From contig CM028916.1 in assembly GCA_016801845.1 (NCBI GenBank), positions 19,606,014 through 19,670,013 on the forward strand: a stretch of 64,000 nt of DNA, given 5' to 3'. The stretch's first letter is position 1, and each line of letters opens with the position of its first letter. The notes under the pieces are model-generated. The model saw only the letters and a list, made by a program, of their open reading frames with translations, made no database searches and had not been told where the DNA came from. Source of the DNA: Polydactylus sextarius (Eukaryota > Chordata > Actinopteri > Polynemidae). Shown piece by piece: positions 52,683-64,000 of the stretch. The translations under genes and the position numbers were made by a program.

Positions 52683-54366
52683 GTATGTTTGCATGTGTTT
52701 TTTTTTTTTTTTTTTGGTGGGGGTTCATTTCAGACGGTGGGACCGGTGGTTTGTCTAACATCAGCCTGGTTACCTCAGTATTGTTCTCTCGCCAGACTTC
52801 GCAGCCGTCACATACCTGTATTTACCTTTACATGTGTACACAGCTCACACTAAACCTACGTCTGGCCACATTATTTCACACGCGGTGTTGTGTTATTAAG
52901 GGCCTGCTGAGAGGGGAACCGTGGCTAAGTCTCCACTATGCCAACGTAGCGTTGTTAGCATAGCTGGCTAACCTATGCTAACGTTAACGGTTCGCTGCTT
53001 GATGTTTTTTGCGCTGCGCCGCTTCGCTGCGCCCGTTTGAAAACGACTGCGAGCCTTTAGCTCTTTTCGTGCTTATGCATTTTTAAAGCTTAAATATAAA
53101 CAAGGAGGCGTTTTGGGGGCAGAGATGGGGCCGTCAGGTAATGTTTAAGTAGCCATTGTATGTAAAAGCATACATAGAGGAGGGGAGGAAGAGGAGGAGG
53201 GGGAGACGTCGCGTTGAGTTGGGTTCCGTTATGTTTGTTTTGGCTAACAGCGGCTGGACGCGCCGCTGGTCCGTGACACTATAGTGAAAAGATGATGAAA
53301 ACAAACACCTTCCCCTCTGGACACGATCAGAAAACATACTGCTGTCTCCTCACAGCACCAGAAGAAGGTAACAGTGAGACAGGAGGTGACTGTTCAATAA
53401 CATACACGTTGATCTCACCAGCGTTGTGGTGCTTTAAACTAAACTAAACAAAAATACCTTGTTTCATCGCCTTCTGGCACAAAAATAACCAGACTATTAT
53501 TTACATTTAAAAATACAATCAATAGTTCATTGCTTCATACACACAGTACTTCCAAATTACATGTGTTTACACAGTAAATACTGTTTTTTGTTGCACAACT
53601 GTTTGTTCTCCATATAATGATCAATTCAACCAGTTAACATTCATGACATTAACAATATTAAGTTTAATCGCTTTATCTTTATGTTTAATGTCAGACATGT
53701 CACAGAGTATCAACAAGTTGTTTTGTTTCTAAGGGAAACATTTTTCCCCATGTACTTTAGTGTTCATGGACGTGCAGGGGTATAAGAGTGCTTTTTGAGC
53801 TCAGACAGCTCCCTGTGTAACAGCTCTACATTTCCTCATTTGTTGCCTCAAGAGGAGACAAAAATACCACCAGATGGAATTTGCGGTTTAAGAAATGTCA
53901 CATTGAAGAAAACAGACCCTGTTGTGTGTGTCAACAGGGTCTGTTTGTAATAAAAGATGTATATTATTCTAGGATAAGGAAAATAAACTGCCTAACATTG
54001 AGAGAAAGCACATGTACATATTATGTGATATGGACTGTGGAAGTGAGGGTGTGGCTTCCTGTATGTAAGCAAGAACATCCGTCTTTGTAGATGTCTGAAT
54101 GTGAGTAACGGTCATCTCTTCTCAGTCCAACAGCCTCTGTTAAACATAAAATGATTCCTTGCTTTTCCTTTTTTACTTCTTGTGTAAGTTCCCCTTATTC
54201 AGCTTTAACTCCACCTCCTCTCTTACAGCACTCCTCTCCCACACCCTTGTTTCACAGTATATAATTACACACAATGGTTTTGTTTGTCATCGATTTGTAT
54301 TGGTCAAGGATGGAGTTTTCCTTGGAAAGGTGCAACTGCAGCATCCTGTTTTCCTTGTCATTTCAG
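52683..54366 (+). other. st3gal3: Probable st3gal3 first intron
   Basis: No exon is seen. It has GTTAGC at 52954-52959 and GCTAAC at 52967, 52977 and 53243. It also contains the perfect hairpin listed separately. Confidence 0.45.
53910..53946. repeat. Perfect 15-bp hairpin with 7-nt loop
   Basis: AAACAGACCCTGTTG at 53910-53924 is the exact reverse complement of 53932-53946, with the loop TGTGTGT between. It lies in the probable first intron of st3gal3. The stem is too short for an ordinary microRNA precursor unless weaker flanking pairing extends it. Confidence 0.9.
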
Positions 54367-57300
54367 GTGATGACCTGGATGGTGGCACATGAATGACTGA
54401 AGACCATGAAGCCCACACACAAGCTGCTGTTCTTCCTGTGCCCCACACTGGTCCTGGGCTTTATTTACTTCTCCTCTGGGAGGCTACATCTACACGTGTG
54501 GGGCCAGAAGCCTCGTAAGTAACATCTCCAGTTTGACTGTAACGTTAATTCATCATCTGATCATCCACCTGTCATAGATCCTTTAAAATGTACATATTTC
54601 TATCAAGCCAGTCTGTTTCAGTTTTGTTGTCTGCAGTGCTAAATGCCAGTTATCTGTGTGTGTGTGTTTTTGTGTGTCTTCTTAACTGGATAGTGGACTG
54701 TTGTTGCAAGGCTTCTGTCCCATATGCCATTAGTGCTTCTTTCACTTTACCACAGGAAGCAGTCAAATCAGAATTTCTTGTACATGTTTTCCAGAGAGAT
54801 AAAAGCTGTTTCTGACTTGCACATCTTACTTTCTCATCTGCTTTTGTAGATAGTAGAAAATATCCTCTTTAACATACTGACAATGCATGTCTCTCATTCG
54901 TTTTCCACCTGAAAATACAAGTGGTTTGTTTGCATGTAGGTCGTGACTTTGTTCCCAGTAATGTTGATTTTAATGAATTTGTGAGTCTCTAGTCTAGAGA
55001 CATGGTAACAAAAGCTCTTGATGATTGTACATGTTGTCATGTGGCGCAATATTTCAGCAGTTCAAGTAACATGTGGTTGCAGAACGAACTTGTTCGGCGG
55101 GGGGTGGGGTGGGTGTATGTGAAAATGTGTAGGTGCAATGAAATAGGCCCTTTAAATCCAGCAGAGGGGGCTAGAAGATTTCTTAACAAACATGTGAAAC
55201 TTTCTTATTAATGCCTACCACAAAGGGAAAATGTTCTCTGCCCTAATAGCGTTTGATTCAAGGAACTCAAATGTCACTGTTTTGAGGAGGACAACACTTT
55301 CTAAAGAGTAAAAGTGTGAAGTTGAGTAAAGTGGGGTTTTTTTTCTCTGCGGACACATTTTCACACAACATAGTGTCGTCACGCTACCAGTAATGTAGTA
55401 ATGGAGCTGGAATAAAAAAAAAAGAGTAATGCACTCTGCCCCTGTGATGCAAACATTAAAGACTAGTTCACACTAGTCGACTTCACCAACACCGGGTAAT
55501 ATTTCGATTAGTTGTGCAGAGTTTGTAGAAACTGAAAATTAAATAAACACTGTTCTGAATGAATCAGTGAGACTGCAGCACTTTTTGATACCAGCATTGA
55601 CGCTCTGATGTTGGGCCATCAATTTACACCACTCTTTCACCAGTTGAATCTGCTCTTACTCTTGTTACTTCACTCCTTAAATGTTCAGCACACAGAGGAA
55701 AAACGTACCACAAATTTACAAACTTCATGATGTAACAAGTTTCTTAGAAAAGTATCCATCCAGTATTCTGCTATTTAGTTTACGCTATCCTGCAATTAAT
55801 CTTATTTAACTTAGAAGATAAACTTAATGTTAAATCAGTCAAATCACAAACAAATGGTTCCTGCAGAGCAAGGTAAGTGATTGATATAGATTGCTCTCAA
55901 GAAGCAGAAAACTTAACCAAGTATAATTCCTAAAATAGACCCTGATAAATAATTTAGTGGAGCATGACAAGCTGCTGCTGAAGTGGCAGCGGGGCAGCTC
56001 TTGGCCTAATTAGTCTCGGAAGTAAGGTCTGCTGGTCCTGCAGCCTTTACTCTACCTCTTGGTCATTGTGCTCTCTGTTACCATGCAGGAAGAACATGAA
56101 GCTAAGCATCTGTGTCAACTAATAAGAATTTGACTTGATTATGATTCTCTTTGTGGTGTATTGAAGCTCACAGAAAGATGAACTCATGGTAACACAACAC
56201 TGGTCTGATCCCGCTGTGACCTTTTTGTTTCATGTTCCCTGATATGCATGTCCTTGCTGCTACAGCGCTCGGGGGTTCAAGACTCCTGTAGTGACGCTGA
56301 ACACACACAATCACAAACAGAATTTGTTTGGACGTGAGAGCATTTCTGCAGCTCTGTATGAAGTACAGAAATTGTGAGATTTGTAAAGGCGTACCAACCT
56401 TAAAACCTCTTATTGGGAATCATTAGAAGGTTTCAGAGTCTCAGAGGTCCCTGTCACCGTGGTAACGATGTTAAAGGAGAGGGAGGGGCGCTGTGCAGCT
56501 CAGTCATGTCTGTCTCTGTGCTGCCAATGTCCTTGTTTCACTTGTTACAGATTTGGTTTTTACTATGTCTGAAAGTGGGCAAGAGAGTTTGCAATGAAGT
56601 GAGAGTAGGCAAGGACCAGTTTCTATTGCTACCACACAAAGATTTACTCTAAAACACAGCGTCTGTAACTTTCCTGCAGTTCTAACTATCTGACTTTAAC
56701 AGGTAACTTTTTCAGTAAGACTAAGAACCTAACTTCATTGTGTGTGGTTTAATTTCCTGTCACACAGTCAGGTTGCTGTGAGACCAGATGCTGACAGGTT
56801 TTCATTTTTACTGGCTCCATGACGACAGGATGTCCTGAATCTCAAACTGTGCTCTCATGTCTTTCATTTCAACTAATCACTGTTCTTAATGATTGTTCAC
56901 ACTGTGAGGAGATAAAGGGTCTCAGGTTTCCACTGTCCTCCACGCAAGGTGCCAGTGGTGCAAGAAATGATTTGCTCTGTGGAAAAATATTCTGCTGCAT
57001 TTGAATGAGGATCTCTACCTGAAAACAGTTACTTAAATGAATAGAAGAATTTATAGTGTTCAATCACTTATTCTAACCTCATAGCTATGATAAAGGCAGA
57101 GTAAATCACCCGGTTTTATTATTAGTAGTAAGAAGGCAGCTCACTGATGTAGCAGAAATAATGCCAACTGAATATCCAGGGCTAAATTTCTGTCTTCTGT
57201 CACCTAATTGACAAATGACCTTGGCTGTGGTACATATCACAGCATTGTACGGTAACAAGAGTCTACTTTTAACTTTCCCCCACTTTCCCTTTTCTCCAAA

Positions 57301-60300
57301 GACGCCATTAGCATTGGTAACTCTCAAACAGTGAATTAAGATGCTTTCAACTCTGTACTGTCACCTGTGTTGGATTGAGATGATACGCAGTCAGTTTGTT
57401 TTAAAAACTGCATGAAACCCTTTGATGTGAAGGGAACCAAAAGAGTTGAGCTTATTTTCACCCCCAGCATACGCTCCAACGGCACAAAAAAAAAAAAAAA
57501 AAAAAAACGAGGTGCTTTGATTGCAGTGAGAAATATTGGCTTTCTACAGTACTTGTGGTGCCAGATGTTTGGATTATGGCGGGTCAAAGGGGAAAGATGA
57601 GCATGTGGTCTGTCTGTCCTGCTCTTCTCTCTGGTCAGATAAGCTCTTCTGTCTCTCAGAGAGGATCAGATCTGGATAATCTCTCTTCCTCGTTCTTCAC
57701 TTGTACTCCTAGACACAAAGTCGATGTTTCTGGAACAAATGGAGCATATACACACTTATACGCTGCTCCTCATATACATCACTAACAGTAGTCCTTTACT
57801 ACTATGCATTCGTCGCTTGGTAATACCGTTCTGTACTTTATTTATTTTGACGTTAATATCATAATACATGCTTCGGATGCATGGAGATATAAAATCCAGA
57901 TGACAGATCAGTGTATTTGTTGTTGAATGATGAACCTTATTCATAGCCTTTAAATAGTGTTTTCAGCAAGCCCTGACAAGCAGATGTTTGTCTGCAGTGT
58001 TTATAAGTGTGTGGTGCTATCAGTGGGCTGCGACAGGATCTGGGTTTAATCAGCTGCTCGAGCTATCTAGAGCCACCAGATGTTTACCACACCCACAGTG
58101 TATGTTCCCTGTCCTGCTCTTATTCTTCTTTAGTCCAGTATTTATGATGAAGATCAGATCAGTGCTGAATTTTGATCCAGGCTCAGCAAAGTCCAGCTGC
58201 CTTTGATTCAACTGTTGTTGGGCAGCCATGACCTGGATGACTGAGAAGCCTCTCTGAAATGTGTATCTGTTTCAGAGCAGGTTCATGTGACCATTGTCAT
58301 TCCTTAATCAGATGGAGTGGATGTTTCACTCCTGTCCAGTTTATTTGCATTGTTTGCATTTATTTGCATTGTTAGTGGAGCTCTCCATGACCATGATTAA
58401 GAATTGCACATACTGACGCTCAGATGACTCCGACCATTTTTAAAAAAATTCTCATTAAACTCTGAAACCTCAAGGAAAGCCTGGTCAACTATGATGAAGT
58501 AAATGCTGGTAACCCATTGTGTGTAAAAACACATTTATGCAGCCGTATAGAACATTTTCTCTGGTCTCCACTTTTCTCTGTAAAAATCTTTATCAGTATA
58601 TTCATTTAATACAGAGTTGTTGTTGTTGTTGTTGTTGTTGTTGTTGCTGCTGCTGCTTTGAAATTGTGAGCTTAGAAAGTTTCAGTGACTCTTCCTGAAG
58701 CAATGAGGAGTGATTTTGATTAACAGTGAGTCAGTGATAGAAAATAAAATTACAGCTACTACTATACAACTGTACTATAGTAAAGAGACTTAAAGCTGTT
58801 GACATCAAGCATGTGTATGTGTATATATGTGCATGCGTGTGATCCATGTCACGAGTAAATGTGTAGACAAGTAGAATATAGAAACATGTGTCTAGTATTG
58901 GATGTACTTTAATGAGTAAACTATCCACTGAGGCTGCTGTTTGAAAGATATGATTTCCATGATCATTATTGAAAACTTTAAGCTCAGGAAGTTTTTTTGT
59001 TAACAATCTTGTTGGAATATGGTAAATAATTACTTGTGTGAGCCTCACAAAAAAAAACACAGAAGCATAAAATCATTATGATTCAGTCTGTTCTGGTGCT
59101 TCTAACAAGAGCAGCAGGGTGTTAAGCCACACTTGATGAACACCTACAGGGTGGAAAAAGAGAGTGTGCTCTTACTCAAGCTGCTACTATTTTCATCTGT
59201 TTGCAGGAGCTAACAAGAGCAACATTTAACCCTGTTGATTTGTATCTGTGATCTACTTCTCTAACAGAAAATATTGAAGTAGCTTATATAAATGTTGTCA
59301 TTATGAGATAAATCTACTTGTTTGCTAAGTGTTTCTGGGAAATATGGTCCGTCAGAGGTGCTCACGTGGAGCGGCTGTGTTGTACTTGGTACAGATTTTT
59401 TTTTTTTTCTTTTTGTCAAATGGAAAACTTTCTGTCCTTTTGGATTTTGATTGATTTTTCAGCATTTGATTGAAATGACACCGCAGTAATTAGATTTTTT
59501 TCCCTCTATAACCTGTGTGGGCTTTGGTGTGAAGCTAACCTTCTTCTTAATTAAAAGTCACCACTTCCTATGTGTGTTGAGTAAAAACAAATTATAAAGC
59601 TTAAAAAAAATCAAGATTAACAGTTGATAAAATCTGGACGTAAAAAAATACAGCTTGAAGCACATACTAGATATCAGTTTGTTTTCGTCTCTGTGTGTAG
59701 CAGTCGTTTGTGTGCGTTTGTTGTTGTGCGCAGCCACTGTCTGTGTTTTGCTTGAAGCTGCTGCTGAGTTCTTTGGTTGTGTTTAAGTTGTTTGGTTAAT
59801 AGTTGCTTCCACAGTTCAACAGTGATGATGATCTTACTTCAAAGTGTCTTAACCCCCCTTTTGTTTACAGAGAGTGATGCAGCAGAGACAACTGTAGTCC
59901 TGACTAAAGAGACTGAAGTGAAAAGAATTGCAGGTAGAGGCACTAAGACTCTGCCCGTGTACAGTACACTGGGTGTGAAACTGGTTATTTTTTTTTTTTT
60001 TTTAGCTGGGCTATTATGGTTTTTTCCTTATGGATTTTAATTTCTGCTAACTCAGCGATACTCTAAAAAGCTTCACGTTTTTACCACTCTTGCCTCCCTA
60101 TCGTTATTTTTATGTTTGTTTTATTATCAAAAGTGTTTTGTGCTTGTTTACTCATTCCTCAGTCTTAATGGGCAATTCAATATACCACCATAATACCTGC
60201 TAGAGCACAATGGGGGATTTCTGCAGTTAATTTTCCACTTCATTGGGTTTTTCATCTTTGAATAAAGTTTGAGACGTAGAATTAAAATGCAGCCTTCTGG

Positions 60301-63162
60301 GATTAAAGCTACTAACCTCGCCTCCTCCTCCTACACCTCCTATTCCTCCACCTCCTCTAATTCCAACTCTGCAATGTCTGACGTGCAGTTGGCTTTTCAA
60401 GCCCAATGCTGCCAAACCAGACAGACCTCAAGTGGTGCTAACTGACCCTTTTGTGTTTCAGAGGTGGAACCAGACATCAACGTGGGACGAATAGTAGGCT
60501 CAGGTACATCTGCAGCCCCACCAACCTAAGCCTTCCGTCTTTGTTGCTCCTACTTTCTAAGAAAAAAGAAACGTACAAAAAAGAAAAAAGATGCAGTCAT
60601 ATTTTTTTGCCAACAGGCAAAACAATGCATTTCAGATATCAAAGTAACTTCAAGTAGTTGCTGTAATAAAATGCTTTATTTGTCAACCACCGAGTTGAAC
60701 ATCACTTCTGTCATCCTCCCACTCATGAAGCTGCAGTGTGATGCAACACTGCCCTCTGTTGGATCAGCTCAGTAACAAATGGTTGACAAATGAAGCAGTG
60801 TGCGTGAGTTTTGGTGCTCAATGCTATACAGTTTCATAAACCAACACTTGTGTTACTGGTAGGGCGCTAGCGTCTTTTTAATTTACCCCCTTGCAGTTTC
60901 CCTCGATTTGGTCCTCTGGCTGCTTTGTGCTTCTTAACAGAAACATCACACACACTCACAAACTCATCTTGGCTGCTATAGCAAAGTGCCCACCCTCCAG
61001 GGCAGCGCTTGGATCCCTCCCTAACCAGCCGTCATTGCATTTGCATTCTCTTCTTTTTCTTTATCTTTCTCCTCCAGCTTCTCTGTGAAGACGAGATCTG
61101 CAACCACGGGAGTAATACTGTGCTTTCCCAACTCTCAACTAATGCTCATGTTAAACCTAGTCACACTAATGCAGCTACAGCAGTTTACATAATGAAATCA
61201 ATATAAAATGTTAAGTGTTTTAAAGACTCTGTATGGATTATTAAGACTGAAGTAGAAGCTTAAATGGCATAATTACAAATAAAGTTCTCATTTAATGTAA
61301 AGATCTCCTATTTCTCTCTGCTTCTGTCTTCTATGTCAACGCTTCACCAGGCACCTATTGGCCACCCATTTGGTTGTCCATAGGTGATCTCTTAACTTCG
61401 TTTCTAACTTTATTTTAAACTCAGCAGATTGTTTTGGCTGGCTTCTCCCTAACCTTGCTTGTCATGTTTGTCACAAACTCTAATGCATTTACTTTTACAT
61501 TTGCCATTTTGTTTCCTCCTGTGAAAGATGCACCGAGTCATTGAACTACAGCAGATGAGCTGATAGTTGAACTTTCATAAACTGGATGACCAGCACTCAT
61601 TATCAAAGATGTCATTGTGTTTTTTTTTGTTTTGTTATTTATTTATTTATTCTAATGGTTGAATTCTGTCTCTTTTCTGTTCCAGTGTATGATAAGCAGG
61701 GCTTTCTGCTGCAGCTGGACACAAAACTGTGAGTCTTTCACTTATTTAATGTAACAACTCTCCATCGTATCCTGCGTGAAGATACTTCTCCCTCGTTATA
61801 TTTAGACCATCTGAATTTTCAGTTCGACCGGGTCTGCAATTAGTTTAGTTATGTTTTACAGCTTGTTTCACTAAATACTCAATCATACATATCCCAGTTG
61901 ATCAATGAGAAACATGAAAATGTAAACCCTCAGCCAATTCATCTCACTTGTTTTTCTTTTTTTAAATAAACGCACAGCATCTTGTTGGAGTCCTAACCAA
62001 AACCTGGTGATGAATGCTCAGGTTTGATCAGTGGTCTGAGTAATAAATTTAGAAATTAGCGTGAACTGAGATGCGGTAAGCGTTTTCCCGTTTGTTCCCG
62101 AGCGGCTGTGGTTTGTCAGGGTGAGAACATGCTACATTCAGTCACCATGCAGCTGTCATTGTGTCAGCGTGTCTGTTGATTTGTGTATAATCCTCTGATT
62201 GGTTTGACACTCTTTCTCTAAATTGCGATGATAGGGCTCTTTTCTGCCCCACCCCCATAACAATATGACCACGCAGGCAAGGCAGTAATCATATTCTGCC
62301 CTTACCAACCCGGCCCTCACAGGGCTCGTCTGTCCACACCCTGCATAGCTGCTGTAAGCACCGTGTCAGCACACACTTTAAGGTGGTTTTCACATGGTAT
62401 ACGTTTATCTAATACAGCTCCTTGCATTATATTTACAGTGTCATTAATTACACCATTAGAGCCCATGCAAACTTTACTGCAATTCATCTTAAAGCTTGTA
62501 ATGAGTTTTGTGACTTGTTATTTATTCCCTCTGGTAGTCTGATAGATTGATAGATTTCTCACTGAATCAATTACCAGCTTGAAACTTTACAGTTAAGCTG
62601 CAAGCGAACAACTTTCTTGCAGGATTGAAATTTATTACATCAACACAGAGGAGCTTCAAAATTGTGCACAAGCAGGCCCCAGCCAAGCCTCCTCTCCTGC
62701 CAACTCTGATTTTGGGCCTCACATAGTGTTAAAACACGGGCCTCTCTCCCATCTCCCTGTTTATTTGAACTAGATTCATGGCATTCATCAGGTTATTAAT
62801 GATGGTGCTAGTAATCGGGAGGCTCTAGTTTTAGCTCTGCCAGTGTGATTATTTGCACAAGGCCTCTCTGCTTTGTCTCGCCACACACAGGTGATATTCT
62901 CAGCTGTTGCTGAGCTTTCCAACTTCCTAAGCAAACCGTTTTCCCAACCTCTCAAGCAGATTGTTTGACAAGCTCAGCTTTTCAGGCTTTGAAATGTGCC
63001 TTTTATAGTTGATAATCAGTAACGAGGATGTGTCTGATTAATCTCTCACTCTGTTCTGTTAATGTATAGGCCACTGGAGTTGGCATACAAGTATGGCAAC
63101 CTCAGCGAAGGAGCGTGCAAGCCAGGATATGCAGCAGCCAAGATGACCACCATCTATCCAAA
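54367..63162 (+). CDS. st3gal3: ST3GAL3-type beta-galactoside alpha-2,3-sialyltransferase, 3' partial
   Basis: Golgi type-II membrane enzyme that transfers sialic acid to terminal galactose. Exons: 54367-54514 (ATG at 54406-54408), 59871-59933, 60462-60503, 61686-61728, 63070-63162. The donor at 63163 leads to exons beyond the window. Joined, they encode about 116 residues. The start MKPTHKLL is followed by a single signal-anchor helix (FFLCPTLVLGFIYFSS), then a stem, then YDKQGFLLQLDTKLPLEL and NLSEGACKPGYAAAKMTTIYP. The last segment closely matches the region of ST3GAL3 just before the catalytic domain. An N-glycosylation sequon (NLS) is present. The sialylmotifs L, S and VS are not in the window, so activity cannot be judged. 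An upstream stop in frame and the anchor position support the chosen ATG. Following kdm4a on the same strand matches the human locus and supports ST3GAL3 over other ST3GAL members. Confidence 0.88.
54515..59870 (+). other. st3gal3: Large st3gal3 intron
   Basis: No further exon is recognised in 5.4 kb. It contains a 24-nt A-run at about 57485-57507, (GTT)n(GCT)n at 58616-58657, a triple octamer-like cluster at 58343-58369 and a T-run at about 59397-59409. Confidence 0.55.
58616..58657. repeat. (GTT)n(GCT)n compound microsatellite
   Basis: GTT units change to GCT units without a gap, in the large st3gal3 intron. Confidence 0.95.
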
Positions 63163-64000
63163 GTGAGGAGCGTTGCTTTTTCTCTTTCATGCAGTATCAC
63201 ATAAACAAGCTGGAAATGCACTGAATGTCCTCAAGTGTACTTGATCTAAACTTAGAGGCAGGCCCATTTATAATCTGTAAGAACTTCACAAACACATCAT
63301 TTTATTTTGATGTAATGACAAGAAGTTATAACTTTTTACACAAGCATTCCAAGACGCATGATGTCACTCCTTGAACTTGGCCTTAAGGGGTTTTGAGTCA
63401 GAACAGAGAACCCGCCACATTCCTATACAATCTTCCCCAGTTTCAATCATGTTTCTATCGTCTTGTCCCCTACCACAAAAACCCGACTGTGTCCTTGTGA
63501 TCTCCCTGTTACACAAAAGAACCTTTGTCACGCGAGCACAAGGTCCTCCAGCTTTCCCCTATCACATCCTAGGGCCTTAGAGGGCTCCTCTATGAGTGAC
63601 ACCAACCAACTTCCTGTCCTGACTCATCATGAGCATCGTGGTACCCAGCACACACAGTCCACACAGCTCTCCACGGGCCTCTCTGATGTCACTGGCACTT
63701 TTGATTTTCCTCTGCGCCCCTACTTGCTGTCCATCTCCGCTCGCTCTATAGGACATTGTTCTATTAGCATTCTTGGAGCTAAGCTAATAGAGGGGCAATT
63801 TTCCACATTGCTGAACAATAGCCAGTGGCACATCAATGCAGTTCTTGGCCTAGTTGTGCAACAGATTCACCAAGTTCATTTTCTAGTATTAAACCCAATC
63901 GCCTGAGGATGCACAGTGAACAGTTTTACAATAAATTACAATGTTTTACTTTATTTTGGAATTTTATGTGTTTATTTTACATGTACGTCACACATATTTT
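63163..64000 (+). other. st3gal3: st3gal3 intron at the right edge
   Basis: The next expected sialyltransferase exon is not found in this stretch. An open frame of 147 codons (63463-63906) begins at TTG, matches nothing I know and is probably chance. Confidence 0.55.

Noticed and set aside
63463..63906. 147-codon open frame in the last st3gal3 intron
   Set aside because: It begins at TTG, has no recognisable domain and no splice or promoter context; length is within chance for this much sequence.
1..64000. CRISPR arrays, operons, ribosome binding sites, phage or integron features
   Set aside because: The window is intron-containing vertebrate DNA; the repeats seen are microsatellites or transposon ends, with no regular spacer structure.

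Overview
The window is vertebrate nuclear DNA, most likely a ray-finned (percomorph-type) fish. All genes have many GT-AG introns, the proteins match vertebrate families almost end to end, introns are compact, and the DNA carries fish-like microsatellites and transposon remnants. The species cannot be named from the sequence. Exon boundaries below were placed by hand from splice sites, reading phase and recalled family sequences; no alignment was run.

Layout. 1-1583: intron of ano8, whose first exon(s) lie outside the window. 1584-9163: sixteen coding exons of ano8 (+), with a complete tRNA-Lys(CUU) gene in one intron. 9164-11312: the facing 3' ends of ano8 and dda1. 11313-12276: dda1 (-), complete. 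13750-14908: mrpl34 (-), complete. 19332-21090: abhd8 (+), complete coding region, then a 3' UTR that may be long. 25815-39341: kdm4a (+), 21 coding exons. About 41000-52400: a gene-poor interval holding one well-bounded TTAA-flanked DNA transposon. 54406-63162: the first five coding exons of an st3gal3-type sialyltransferase (+), cut by the right edge.

Context. ano8-dda1-mrpl34-abhd8 keeps the order and relative strands known from human 19p13.11. It is followed directly by kdm4a-st3gal3, an order known from human 1p34. The window therefore joins two blocks that are on different human chromosomes. The genes do not form a pathway. Their products are a membrane scramblase-family/tether protein, a ubiquitin-ligase accessory subunit, a mitoribosomal protein, an alpha/beta hydrolase, a histone demethylase and a Golgi glycosyltransferase.

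Unexplained structure. The most interesting items are: clusters of GCTAAC/GTTAGC at four gene starts; one 12-bp CCAAT-box string (TGATTGGCTGAG) shared by three promoters; two perfect intronic hairpins; the TTAA-flanked element; and two phase-matched, skippable exons in the st3gal3 stem region. I saw no convincing new biological system.
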